Assembly: GCF_001182785.1 (NCBI RefSeq)
Contig: NZ_CP012099.1
Span: 1,858,501 to 1,922,500, forward strand
From: Bacillus thuringiensis
Lineage (GTDB): Bacteria; Bacillota; Bacilli; Bacillales; Bacillaceae_G
Direction of reading: 5' to 3'
Length of the DNA: 64,000 bases
A program made the translations under genes and the position numbers. The notes under the pieces were generated by a model, which saw only the letters and a list, made by a program, of their open reading frames with translations, had not been told where the DNA came from and made no database searches. How positions within the stretch are numbered: the stretch's first letter is position 1; every line of letters starts with the position of its first letter. Positions 8,574 through 17,458 of this stretch are shown here, one piece after another.

Positions 8574-9629
8574 ATGGAAAAATACCGTATAGATACAAGA
8601 AAAGGAATTGAGTTTGGGTTATATTCAATTGGCGATCATGTTTTAAATCCACATAATGGGGAGAAAATTACGCCAGAAAAAAGAATTCACGAACTAATTG
8701 AAACAGCTAAGTTAGCAGATGAGGCAGGGCTTGATGTGTTTGCTGTAGGCGAAAGTCATCAAACGCATTTTACAACGCAAGCTCATACAGTTATTTTAGG
8801 TGCGGTCGCGCAAGTTACGAAAAATATAAAAATTGCAAGTTCCGCAACGATATTAAGTACATCTGACCCAGTTCGAGTATATGAGGATTTCGCTACCATT
8901 GACTTGATTTCTAATGGTCGTGCTGAAATCGTAGCTGGTCGTGGATCTCGTATTGGAGGATATAGTTTACTTGGTTACGATGTAAATGATTATGAAGAGT
9001 TATTTGAAGAGAAGATGGATCTTTTATTAAAAATTAATAAAGAGGAACATGTAACATGGAATGGGCAGTTCAGAGCACCACTTGAGTATGCTTCAGTTAT
9101 CCCTAGAGCTAAAAATAATAACCTGCCAATTTGGCGTGCGGTTGGTGGACCGCCAGCTAGTGCAATTAAAGCAGGACGTGCAGGTGTGCCAATGATGATA
9201 ACAACACTTGGTGGCCCAGCAATTAACTTTAAAGTGTCAGTAGATGCTTATCGCGAGGCTGCTCAGCAAAGTGGATTTGATCCAGCTAGTTTACCAGTTG
9301 CGACAACGAGTTTATTTTATACGGCAAAAAATTCACAAGATGCACTTAGTGAATATTACCCTCACATTAATGCTGGTATGCTTACACTGCGCGGTGGTGG
9401 GTATCCGAAACAGCAATTTACAAATGCAATAGATTACCGTGATGCTTTAATGGTTGGTAGCCCACAACAAATCATTGAGAAAATGCTTTACCAATATGAA
9501 TTGTTTGGCCAACAACGCTTTATGGCACAAATTGATTTTGGCGGTGTACCATTTGATAAAATTGAGAAAAATATTGAATTAATTGCTACTGAAATTTTAC
9601 CAGCCGTTAGAAAACATACAGCAAAATAA
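8574..9629 (+). CDS. LLM class flavin-dependent oxidoreductase (luciferase-like)
   Basis: 351 aa, a TIM-barrel luciferase-like monooxygenase. Visible family segments are the N-terminal EFGLYSIGDH, AGLDVFAVGESHQTHF, a SSATILSTSDPVRVYEDFAT segment, the flavin-site GRAEIVAGRGS, and LPIWRAVGGPPASA. GGGGAGAG precedes ATG 8574. Such enzymes use FMNH2 from a separate reductase or F420-like cofactors to oxidise small organics; the substrate cannot be inferred. A terminator follows. Confidence 0.9.
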   Translation: MEKYRIDTRKGIEFGLYSIGDHVLNPHNGEKITPEKRIHELIETAKLADEAGLDVFAVGESHQTHFTTQAHTVILGAVAQVTKNIKIASSATILSTSDPVRVYEDFATIDLISNGRAEIVAGRGSRIGGYSLLGYDVNDYEELFEEKMDLLLKINKEEHVTWNGQFRAPLEYASVIPRAKNNNLPIWRAVGGPPASAIKAGRAGVPMMITTLGGPAINFKVSVDAYREAAQQSGFDPASLPVATTSLFYTAKNSQDALSEYYPHINAGMLTLRGGGYPKQQFTNAIDYRDALMVGSPQQIIEKMLYQYELFGQQRFMAQIDFGGVPFDKIEKNIELIATEILPAVRKHTAK

Positions 9630-9631
9630 AT

Positions 9632-9670
9632 AAAAAAACTGGGAGTCTAATTGACTCTCAGTTTTTTATT
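9632..9670 (+). terminator. Rho-independent terminator
   Basis: AAAAAACTGGGAGTC pairs with GACTCTCAGTTTTTT with one G-T wobble, followed by T-rich sequence. Confidence 0.9.
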
Positions 9671-10221
9671 TGTTATGGAAAAATGACAAAAAAATGAACT
9701 TTTAATCGAGGAAGAGGGAAGTTATTTTCTATTTTTGAATAACATTATTTCGAGTTTGAATTTTGGAAATACATTTTTCTCTTGACAAAAAACAAGCATT
9801 TATCGAGGGTGGATGCGAGGACATTTTTTCGGTTAAAAGTCAAGTGTATGAAGAAAAACACGATTGTTTTATAGATATAAAAGTAAGCCGTATATTGAAA
9901 AAACACATTTTACTAATGAGGAAAATCTGATTCAAAAAAATGACAAAAGACATATTTCAGACAAAATGATGTCAATAATACGTCAAAAATAACCTGAATT
10001 TACTATGTAGGTATATTATACAATTCGATTAACGAATAAAACACTACAGAAATAGTGAAAAGGTAAAAATTAGCATTGCAATAGTTTGAAAAACTGAAAC
10101 TTCATATTTTTCGACAATACATACAAAATGTTTTTGTCTTTTCGTATTTCTTAATAATTGAGTTTGATAAGATTGCTCAATTAACTTTTATTATAAAAAC
10201 TATGAAGGAAGTGATTTTAGT
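9671..10221 (+). promoter_or_regulatory. Long AT-rich region upstream of cydA
   Basis: There is no credible ORF in 550 bp. The length suggests that the cyd promoter and its control sites lie here. I see TTGATA at 10164-10169 and TATTAT at 10189-10194, but 19 bp apart and very close to the start codon, and a short dyad CACTA/TAGTG at 10042-10057. No site resembles the Rex or Fnr consensus well enough to name. Confidence 0.4.
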
Positions 10222-11625
10222 ATGGAAACGCTCGAATTGGCACGAATACAGTTCGCATCAACAACGATTTTCCATTACTTTTTTGTTCCGCTGTCAATTG
10301 GTTTAGCTTTTATTATTGCGATAATGCAAACGTTGTATGTGGTAAAAGGACAAGAAGTATATAAGAAGATGGCAAAGTTTTGGACGCAATTATTCCTTAT
10401 TAACTTTGCAGTAGGTGTAGTAACAGGTATTTTACAAGAATTTCAGTTTGGTATGAACTGGTCAACGTATTCACGTTTTGTAGGTGATGTATTTGGTCCC
10501 TCGCTTGCAATTGAAGGATTACTGGCATTTTTCATTGAGTCTACATTCCTAGGTTTATGGGTATTCGGTGAGGATAAATTACCGAAGCGAATTCACTTAA
10601 TGTGTATTTGGCTCCTTTCAATTGGAACGATGTTATCAGCATTTTGGATTTTAACTGCAAGTGCATTTATGCAGTCACCTGTCGGGTATGAAATGGCAGC
10701 TGATGGTCGTGCACAAATGAATGATTTCTTAGCCATTATTCAAAACCCACAACTATGGGTACAATTCCCGCATACAATTACAGCAGCAATTGCAACAGGT
10801 GCATTCTTTATTGCAGGTGTGAGTGCATGGAAAATAACGAAAGCGCAAGAAACTGAGGTATTTAAAAAATCGTTCCGCATTTCTATCATTGTTGGAACAC
10901 TTACAACTGCGTTTGTATTATTCTTCGGTCATGCACAAGCGCAACAATTAATTAAGACACATCCAATGAAGATGGCGGCAGCTGAAGCACTATGGAATAC
11001 AAGTGAGGATCCAGCGCCATTTACAGTATTTTCGAAAATTGATACAGAGAAGAAAGAAAATTCGTTTGAAATTCAAATCCCTTATATGCTAAGTCTATTA
11101 TCGTATGATAAGTTTAGCGGTCAAGTTGAAGGGATGAATCAAATTCAAAAACAATATGAAGAAAAATATGGACCTGGGGATTATATTCCTCCAGTGCATA
11201 CAATGTTTTGGAGTTTTAGAGCGATGGTAATGAGTGGAACATTCATGCTTCTTCTAGGAGCTTACGGATGGTTCTTATCAAGAAAAGATCGTTTAGCTGA
11301 AAAAACGTGGTATTTAAAATTAATGGTGTATGCAATTTCTCTTCCATTCATCGGTAATACAGTAGGATGGATTATGACTGAAATGGGTCGTCAACCTTGG
11401 GTTGTATTTGGTGTAATGAAAACAGAAGATGCTGTATCACCAAATGTAACATTCGGTGAAGTATTATTCTCACTTATTTCATTCACATCAATGTATTTAA
11501 TTATGGGTGGAATTTGTGTGTACTTATTTGTTCGTACCATTAAGGGCCACACAAATAAGAAAACGAAAAAGGATTATCAAAGCCATGATCCATTTGATAA
11601 GGAGGAAGAGTATGTTATCTCTTAA
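10222..11625 (+). CDS. cydA: Cytochrome bd ubiquinol/menaquinol oxidase subunit I
   Basis: 467 aa integral membrane subunit of the bd-type terminal oxidase, which reduces O2 to water at low oxygen without pumping protons. It starts METLELARIQFASTTIFHYF, with His18 the conserved haem ligand. GRQPWVVFGVMKTEDAVSP is a strongly conserved CydA block. The Q loop is short, as is usual in Bacillus. GAAGGAAGTG precedes ATG 10222. It overlaps cydB by 14 bases. Confidence 0.97.
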   Translation: METLELARIQFASTTIFHYFFVPLSIGLAFIIAIMQTLYVVKGQEVYKKMAKFWTQLFLINFAVGVVTGILQEFQFGMNWSTYSRFVGDVFGPSLAIEGLLAFFIESTFLGLWVFGEDKLPKRIHLMCIWLLSIGTMLSAFWILTASAFMQSPVGYEMAADGRAQMNDFLAIIQNPQLWVQFPHTITAAIATGAFFIAGVSAWKITKAQETEVFKKSFRISIIVGTLTTAFVLFFGHAQAQQLIKTHPMKMAAAEALWNTSEDPAPFTVFSKIDTEKKENSFEIQIPYMLSLLSYDKFSGQVEGMNQIQKQYEEKYGPGDYIPPVHTMFWSFRAMVMSGTFMLLLGAYGWFLSRKDRLAEKTWYLKLMVYAISLPFIGNTVGWIMTEMGRQPWVVFGVMKTEDAVSPNVTFGEVLFSLISFTSMYLIMGGICVYLFVRTIKGHTNKKTKKDYQSHDPFDKEEEYVIS

Positions 11626-12628
11626 TGAGTTATGGTTTTTAGTTATTGCAATCTTATTTGTTGGATTCTTCGTACTGGAAGGTTTCGACTTTGGGGTAGG
11701 AATGGTTTCGAGGTTTTTAGGAAAGAATGATTTTGAAAAACGAGTTTACTTAAATACAATAGGACCGTTCTGGCACGCGAATGAAGTATGGCTTGTTTGT
11801 GCTGGTGGAGCCATGTTTGCGGCATTTCCGCACTGGTATGCAACTTTATTTAGTGGTTTTTATATTCCGTTTGTATTTATGCTTCTTGCTTTAATTTTAA
11901 GAGGTGTTTCCTTTAAATTTCGTGCGAAAATAGATAATCATAAATGGAAGAGTGCGTGGGATTGGGGGATGTTTATTGGAAGTATGTTACCTCCTATCCT
12001 TTGGGGAGTTGCGATTGCAAACTTTATGGTAGGTGTACCTATTGATGAGAGCAAAAATGTTGTAGGTGGATTCCTGCAATTACTTCATCCATTTGCGTTA
12101 CTTGGGGGAGTAATGTTTCTCCTACTATGTATTGTTCACGGATTACAATTTCTTACGATACGTACAACTGGTAAATTGAGAGAACGTGCACGAATTGCTG
12201 CAATAAAAATTGCACCATTTTCATTAATTACACTTCTTGTTTTTGCTGGTGTGGGGTTATGGAAAACCGACATTTTCACTGCTCATGGAACAGAATGGAT
12301 TATGGTACCAATCGGAGCTTTTGTAGCACTATTAGTGTCCACGTTATTAAATAAAAGAAGAAGAGATGGTTGGGCTTTCTTTATGACGAGTTTAACAATC
12401 ATTTTACTAAGTGCGAGTGTATTTATCGGTATGTTCCCACGTGTTATGATTAGCTCTTTAGGAGCAATGAATGATTTGACAATTTACAACGCAGCATCAG
12501 GAGCTTATGCATTAAAACTTATGACTTACTTTGCGATTGCTATTTTGCCTTTCGTTATCGGAAGTCAAATATGGAGTTATTATGTATTTAGACAACCTGT
12601 TAAGTCAGACAACGATTTGGAGTACTAA
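11612..12628 (+). CDS. cydB: Cytochrome bd oxidase subunit II
   Basis: 338 aa with about eight to nine membrane segments. ATG 11612 is fixed by AAGGAGGA at 11599-11606; an upstream open extension lies wholly within cydA. LNELWFLVIAILFVGFFVLE followed by GFDFGVG and then GPFWHANEVWLV are invariant CydB features. The stop codon shares one base with the next start. Confidence 0.97.
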   Translation: MLSLNELWFLVIAILFVGFFVLEGFDFGVGMVSRFLGKNDFEKRVYLNTIGPFWHANEVWLVCAGGAMFAAFPHWYATLFSGFYIPFVFMLLALILRGVSFKFRAKIDNHKWKSAWDWGMFIGSMLPPILWGVAIANFMVGVPIDESKNVVGGFLQLLHPFALLGGVMFLLLCIVHGLQFLTIRTTGKLRERARIAAIKIAPFSLITLLVFAGVGLWKTDIFTAHGTEWIMVPIGAFVALLVSTLLNKRRRDGWAFFMTSLTIILLSASVFIGMFPRVMISSLGAMNDLTIYNAASGAYALKLMTYFAIAILPFVIGSQIWSYYVFRQPVKSDNDLEY

Positions 12629-14349
12629 TGAAAAGAAAAAGAGGACTTCCGTCTTATCCCGGTAGCCGTATTTTATATGTAGCGTTAACGATTATTAGTA
12701 TTTTAGAAGCTTTTAGTATTATTGCGCAAACAATCTTTTTAGCACGAGCTATTACGTTTTTATTTCATGGAGAGACAGTACAAACAATATTAAGTGAAAT
12801 TGTTTATTTTGGTATCGCGTTTGCAGCGCGTAACATAGTAGTTCGAACATCACAAATATTAGTGGAACGTTTTGCCGAAAAAACAGGGTCGTTACTAAGA
12901 AAACAATTGATAGAGGCATATTTCACATTAGGTCCAAGATATGTTCAAACGGTTGGAACGGGTCATCTGGTTACCTTATCAATTGAGGGGATTGAGAAAT
13001 TTAAAACATATATTGAATTAACGATTCCTAAAATGATTAGAAGTAGTATCGTTCCAGGTCTAATTGTACTATATGTTTTTACGCTAGATATTGAGTCTGG
13101 AATCATTTTAGTTGTAACGATTCCTATCGTGATCATATTTATGATTCTTCTCGGATTAGCAGCGCAAAAAATGGCAGATAGTCAGTATGAGATATATCGT
13201 GTACTTTCGAACCATTTTGTAGATACGTTAAAAGGTTTAGAAACATTAAAGTATTTAGGGAAAAGTGAACAGCACGAAGGAAAGATTGAAAAAGTAAGTA
13301 AAAGATATAGAAAAGCAACGATGCGTACTTTGCGAGTTGCTTTTCTTTCTTCTTTTGCATTAGATTTCTTTACGAGTTTATCAATCGCGTTTGTGGCAGT
13401 TGGATTAGGGATACGCTTAATAGATGGAACGATTATACTATTACCAGCCCTTACAATTTTGATTTTAGCTCCGGAATATTTTCTGCCGATTAAACAAGTG
13501 GGAGCAAATTATCATGCGACATTAGATGGACAAATTGCGATGGAGCAAATAGAAGAGATTTTGCAACAACAAAAAGGAATAGAAAAGAAAGATTTAAATG
13601 AAGATATAGTATGGAATGCCTCTAGTAGCTTGAAATTACAAGATATCAAAGTTAATAATACTGAATCTGAAAAGGCTATATTAGAAGGAATTAATTTTAC
13701 TTGGGAAGGTAACGGTGCTATTGGTGTTATTGGTGAAAGTGGTGCGGGGAAATCGACGTTAATCGACGTATTAGCCGGGTTTTTATCTCCTTCGAGTGGA
13801 AAGATGTTAGTAAATGGTCTAGAAGTTGATGGATCTACTCGTGAAGATTGGCAAAAAAATATTGCTTACATTCCGCAGCAACCTTATATTTTTCCGCTTT
13901 CATTAAAGGATAACATTCGTTTTTATGAAACAAAAGCAACAGATGAAGAAGTTGAAAGAGTTATTAATGAAGTCGGCCTTCGTTCACTCGTTACATCACT
14001 TCCAAATGGGATGCACGAAAGAATAGGAGAAGGTGGACGTATGCTAAGTGGCGGACAAGAACAGCGTGTTGCTATGGCGCGTGCACTTTTAAGTAAAAAA
14101 CCAATCATTTTATTAGATGAGCCTACGGCACATCTTGATATTCAAACCGAATTTGAAATAAAGCAAGCGATGTTACGTCTATTTAATGGAAAGTTAGTAT
14201 TTTTAGCAACTCACCGTCTACATTGGATGAAACAAATGGACCATATCCTTATTTTAAATAAAGGGGAAATGATAGAAAGTGGGACGTATGAAGAACTTTT
14301 AGAGAGTGAGACATTACATTTTCATAGGGAAGAGAGGGGAGAGAAATGA
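12628..14349 (+). CDS. cydD: Thiol reductant ABC exporter subunit CydD (third gene of the cyd operon)
   Basis: 573 aa half-transporter: about six membrane helices, then an ATPase domain with Walker A GESGAGKST, signature LSGGQEQRVAMARAL and Walker B IILLDEPTAHLD. With the next protein it forms a heterodimer needed for assembly of cytochrome bd, known to move glutathione, cysteine or haem-related cargo in other bacteria. In B. subtilis the third gene is called cydC, so naming by position differs. The start overlaps the cydB stop by one base, and its end overlaps the next start by four. Confidence 0.93.
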   Translation: MKRKRGLPSYPGSRILYVALTIISILEAFSIIAQTIFLARAITFLFHGETVQTILSEIVYFGIAFAARNIVVRTSQILVERFAEKTGSLLRKQLIEAYFTLGPRYVQTVGTGHLVTLSIEGIEKFKTYIELTIPKMIRSSIVPGLIVLYVFTLDIESGIILVVTIPIVIIFMILLGLAAQKMADSQYEIYRVLSNHFVDTLKGLETLKYLGKSEQHEGKIEKVSKRYRKATMRTLRVAFLSSFALDFFTSLSIAFVAVGLGIRLIDGTIILLPALTILILAPEYFLPIKQVGANYHATLDGQIAMEQIEEILQQQKGIEKKDLNEDIVWNASSSLKLQDIKVNNTESEKAILEGINFTWEGNGAIGVIGESGAGKSTLIDVLAGFLSPSSGKMLVNGLEVDGSTREDWQKNIAYIPQQPYIFPLSLKDNIRFYETKATDEEVERVINEVGLRSLVTSLPNGMHERIGEGGRMLSGGQEQRVAMARALLSKKPIILLDEPTAHLDIQTEFEIKQAMLRLFNGKLVFLATHRLHWMKQMDHILILNKGEMIESGTYEELLESETLHFHREERGEK

Positions 14350-16070
14350 GTAACTGGGTTAAACCTTATATAAAACAAAATAAAGGTAGAATGACTTTAA
14401 CTATTTTCCTTGGTCTTCTTGGAGTTAGTTCAGGAGCGATGTTACTTTTTATTTCAGGTTATTTAATCTCAAAATCTGCCCTTAGACCAGAAAATGTAAT
14501 GGCTGTATATGTTCCTATTGTTGCAACAAGAGCGTTTAGTATAGGGCAAGCTGTGTTTCATTATATAGAGCGCTTAGTCGGACATGATGTCGTACTACGT
14601 ATATTAGAAAAAATGAGAACGAAGCTATATAGAATAGTAGAACCACAGGCGTTATTTTTCCGTTCTCGATTTCAAACGGGTGATATGTTAGGAGTGTTAT
14701 CCGAAGATATAGAGCATTTGCAAAACCTATATTTACGTACAATATTTCCTAGTATATTAGCGCTAGTTGTTTATAGTATCTTCGTACTTGTTATCGGTGC
14801 ATTTGACCTTGTGTTTGCATTTATTGTAGGTTGTATGTTAGCTATTATCGTGTTTCTTCTTCCATTTGTATCATTACTTTTGATGAAGAAACACCATGTT
14901 ACTTTAAAGCAAGGCAGAAGCCGTTTGTATCAACAACTGACGGATGCTGTTTTTGGATTATCTGATTGGCAGGCAAGTGGTCGTAAAGGTGAATTTATTA
15001 ATGAGTATGTAAAACAAAATGATCAGTTGTTAAAAATCGAAAAGAGAGTGAAACGCTGGTATCATATTCGGGACAGTATCATTCAATTAGTAGTAGGTAT
15101 TGTAGTTATTTCGATGATTATATGGACTGGAAATGAAGCGGCAAGTGAGCAAATTGCTCCTACAGTTATCGCAGCTTTCGTATTAATGACTTTATCTGTA
15201 ACGAATGCGCTTATTCCTATTGCAGATGCCATCGATCGAATCCCGTCGTATGTAGAATCTACCCATCGTCTTAATGGCGTAGAAAGTGATAGTGTTTTAC
15301 ATGATAAAATGGATTTGTATGGAGATAATGATTACGTTGAACCAAGACATGTAGATATTGAACTGAATCACGTATCGTATAGTTATCCAGATAGTAATGA
15401 GATTGTATTAAAAGACGTATCATTACAAATAAAAGCAGGGAAGAAAATTGCTATTTTAGGCAGAAGTGGGACAGGGAAATCTACTTTACTAAAATTGTTA
15501 GCAGGGGCGTTAAGCCCAGTAAACGGCCAAGTTGTATTGAATGGTGAACGAGCTCATACGAATCTTTTATCTAAATATATTTCTGTATTAAATCAAAAGC
15601 CCCATTTGTTTGATACGACAATTGGAAATAATGTACGAATTGGCAAACCAGAGGCGACGGATGAAGAGATATGGAAAGCTTTAGAGAAAGCACAATTAGC
15701 TTCACATATTACTTCTCTTCCGGACGGATTACAAACAAAAATGCATGAAATGGGAAAGCGGTTTTCTGGTGGTGAAAGACAAAGGGTTGCTTTTGCTAGA
15801 ACTCTTATGCAAGAAACACCCATCATTGTACTTGATGAACCGACTATCGGTTTAGATCCGAAAACAGAATTGTCTTTAATTGAAACAATGTTTTCTGCAA
15901 CGGAAGAAAAGACGGTTATTTGGATTACGCACCATCTTGTAGGAATAGAACATGTAGACGAAGTTATATTCCTTGATCGTGGCCAAATTGTCATGCAAGG
16001 TAGTCATAAACAACTTTTGAAAGAAAATGAAAAGTATCGTAAACTTTATGAGTTAGATAAAGGAATATGA
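14346..16070 (+). CDS. cydC: Thiol reductant ABC exporter subunit CydC (fourth gene of the cyd operon)
   Basis: 574 aa membrane-ATPase half-transporter and partner of CydD. Walker A is GRSGTGKST, signature FSGGERQRVAFARTL, Walker B IIVLDEPTIGLD and the H-loop is WITHHLVGIE. ATG 14346 overlaps the previous gene (ATGA) behind GGGAGAG. It closes the cydABDC operon; a terminator follows at 16090. Confidence 0.93.
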   Translation: MSNWVKPYIKQNKGRMTLTIFLGLLGVSSGAMLLFISGYLISKSALRPENVMAVYVPIVATRAFSIGQAVFHYIERLVGHDVVLRILEKMRTKLYRIVEPQALFFRSRFQTGDMLGVLSEDIEHLQNLYLRTIFPSILALVVYSIFVLVIGAFDLVFAFIVGCMLAIIVFLLPFVSLLLMKKHHVTLKQGRSRLYQQLTDAVFGLSDWQASGRKGEFINEYVKQNDQLLKIEKRVKRWYHIRDSIIQLVVGIVVISMIIWTGNEAASEQIAPTVIAAFVLMTLSVTNALIPIADAIDRIPSYVESTHRLNGVESDSVLHDKMDLYGDNDYVEPRHVDIELNHVSYSYPDSNEIVLKDVSLQIKAGKKIAILGRSGTGKSTLLKLLAGALSPVNGQVVLNGERAHTNLLSKYISVLNQKPHLFDTTIGNNVRIGKPEATDEEIWKALEKAQLASHITSLPDGLQTKMHEMGKRFSGGERQRVAFARTLMQETPIIVLDEPTIGLDPKTELSLIETMFSATEEKTVIWITHHLVGIEHVDEVIFLDRGQIVMQGSHKQLLKENEKYRKLYELDKGI

Positions 16071-16089
16071 TTTGAATAAGCAATAATTG

Positions 16090-16127
16090 TAAAAATAGCT
16101 ACGCCTAATGGTGGAGCTATTTTTTTG
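16090..16127 (+). terminator. Terminator of the cyd operon
   Basis: AAAATAGCT pairs with AGCTATTTT, the stem is extended by GCC/GGT pairing around TAAT, and seven T residues follow. Confidence 0.88.
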
Positions 16128-16202
16128 TTAGATTGCAGGTGTATATGATTGTTACGAATTAAAAATGAATTTCATATTATACATATAATGGAGGGGATGC
16201 AC

Positions 16203-17351
16203 ATGAAGGAGCAGTATAAAATCATTGTTTTAAGTGATGAATTATCCGGGGAGAGGATTCGAAATACATTAGACAAAAATAAATGTAAAACAATAGTTCA
16301 TGTTGTAGACGTTTCAGATGTTGTTCGAATAGAAAATTCTTTTCAATATATAGTCATTTGGAGAGTGGACGCAGAAAAACTTACAAATGACTTGATAAAT
16401 AGGGGCGTGCAAAGTTCAAAAATTATTAATTTAACAAAATACATGTATGAATGGAAGGATAAATTAATTTCTATCTATCAAATAAATCCAGAGCTTATGT
16501 CTTTATACATTTCTATGAAAAAAGCAAAGAGTGATCCGACGTATGAATTGTTTGCTACCGGTTTGTCTTATCCGCATTGTGGCATAAGTACGGAGCTCCT
16601 CTCAAAAAAGTCAATAAAATTAACACTTCCATCGCAAGATCTATACTATGATTATTTAATAGCGTCACAACTTCTATCAAACACTCATTCATTTCAATAT
16701 TGTTTAATAGGAATAGCCTATTTCTCGTTTTTCTTTGATATGTCGTTATCATCTGAATCATATAGAATTCACAAAGTATATTATCCATTGTTTCAAGATG
16801 GTCATCATACTGTAGTTCATTCTCCTCTACCCACTGATGGATTCTCACATCTAAATACTCCGAAACCACTTCTTTCTATTTTTAATTTGCATTTTGAATA
16901 TATTTTATTAGATGAACTAAAAGATGAATCATTGGTACTGCCTTGGATAAATGCTGAATGGAATACTACTCCTCTTTACATTCCTTTTGAAGAACACGGG
17001 AAAATAAGAGCAGCTTCACACGCTAAATTGGCGTATCCTCATACTTTAGTTGAAAATAAAATGATTTTTAAGAAATATTTAGAATTACTATTAAAAAACG
17101 ATATAAAGCCATTAATTGTTGTATTCCCTGTTACTTCACATTATTTCAATTGTAGTAGTAAGAAATTAAAAGAAGATTTTTATAAAGTTATAAATGAGTT
17201 TCAAACTCAATATTCTTTTCAAATCATAGATCTATTTGATTCGCCATTATTTTGTGAGGATGATTTTTATGATAGTGATCATATGAATAAAAAAGGTGCA
17301 AATAAAATGTCCGCGTTATTAAATATGTTTATTCAGGAACGAAAAGTATGA
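16203..17351 (+). CDS. SGNH/DltD-like protein of unknown function, glycan cluster
   Basis: 382 aa. ATG 16203 follows GGAGGGG at 16190-16196; 18 upstream codons are open but lack a ribosome site. I do not recognise a characterised gene. The central GLSYPHCG (Gly120, Ser122) resembles the block I nucleophile region of SGNH esterases, and the C-terminal DSDHMNKKGA (Asp357, His360) matches the Asp-x-x-His pair of DltD and related O-acyl transfer enzymes. The N-terminal 110 residues look like a nucleotide-sugar-reductase-type alpha/beta domain (IIVLSDE, FQYIVIW). No signal peptide is visible. It heads the four-gene cluster to 21729, so esterification or de-esterification of a surface glycan is a reasonable guess. 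Confidence 0.6.
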   Translation: MKEQYKIIVLSDELSGERIRNTLDKNKCKTIVHVVDVSDVVRIENSFQYIVIWRVDAEKLTNDLINRGVQSSKIINLTKYMYEWKDKLISIYQINPELMSLYISMKKAKSDPTYELFATGLSYPHCGISTELLSKKSIKLTLPSQDLYYDYLIASQLLSNTHSFQYCLIGIAYFSFFFDMSLSSESYRIHKVYYPLFQDGHHTVVHSPLPTDGFSHLNTPKPLLSIFNLHFEYILLDELKDESLVLPWINAEWNTTPLYIPFEEHGKIRAASHAKLAYPHTLVENKMIFKKYLELLLKNDIKPLIVVFPVTSHYFNCSSKKLKEDFYKVINEFQTQYSFQIIDLFDSPLFCEDDFYDSDHMNKKGANKMSALLNMFIQERKV

Positions 17352-17458
17352 TATTTTGTTTCATGTTTGCATAAAAGTATATAGGCTCCATACAGTTAAA
17401 GTAATGTGATTTTTGTGTCGCGTATATAAATAATATGCGAAGAGGTGAGAGAGTTAAA

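Noticed and set aside
9782..9810. TTGACA in the cydA upstream region as a promoter
   Set aside because: No -10-like hexamer at 16-18 bp (sequence there is GAGGGT), so not called.
15593..15994. 133-aa minus-strand ORF opposite cydC
   Set aside because: Lies over the conserved ATPase domain of CydC; composition typical of an antisense shadow.
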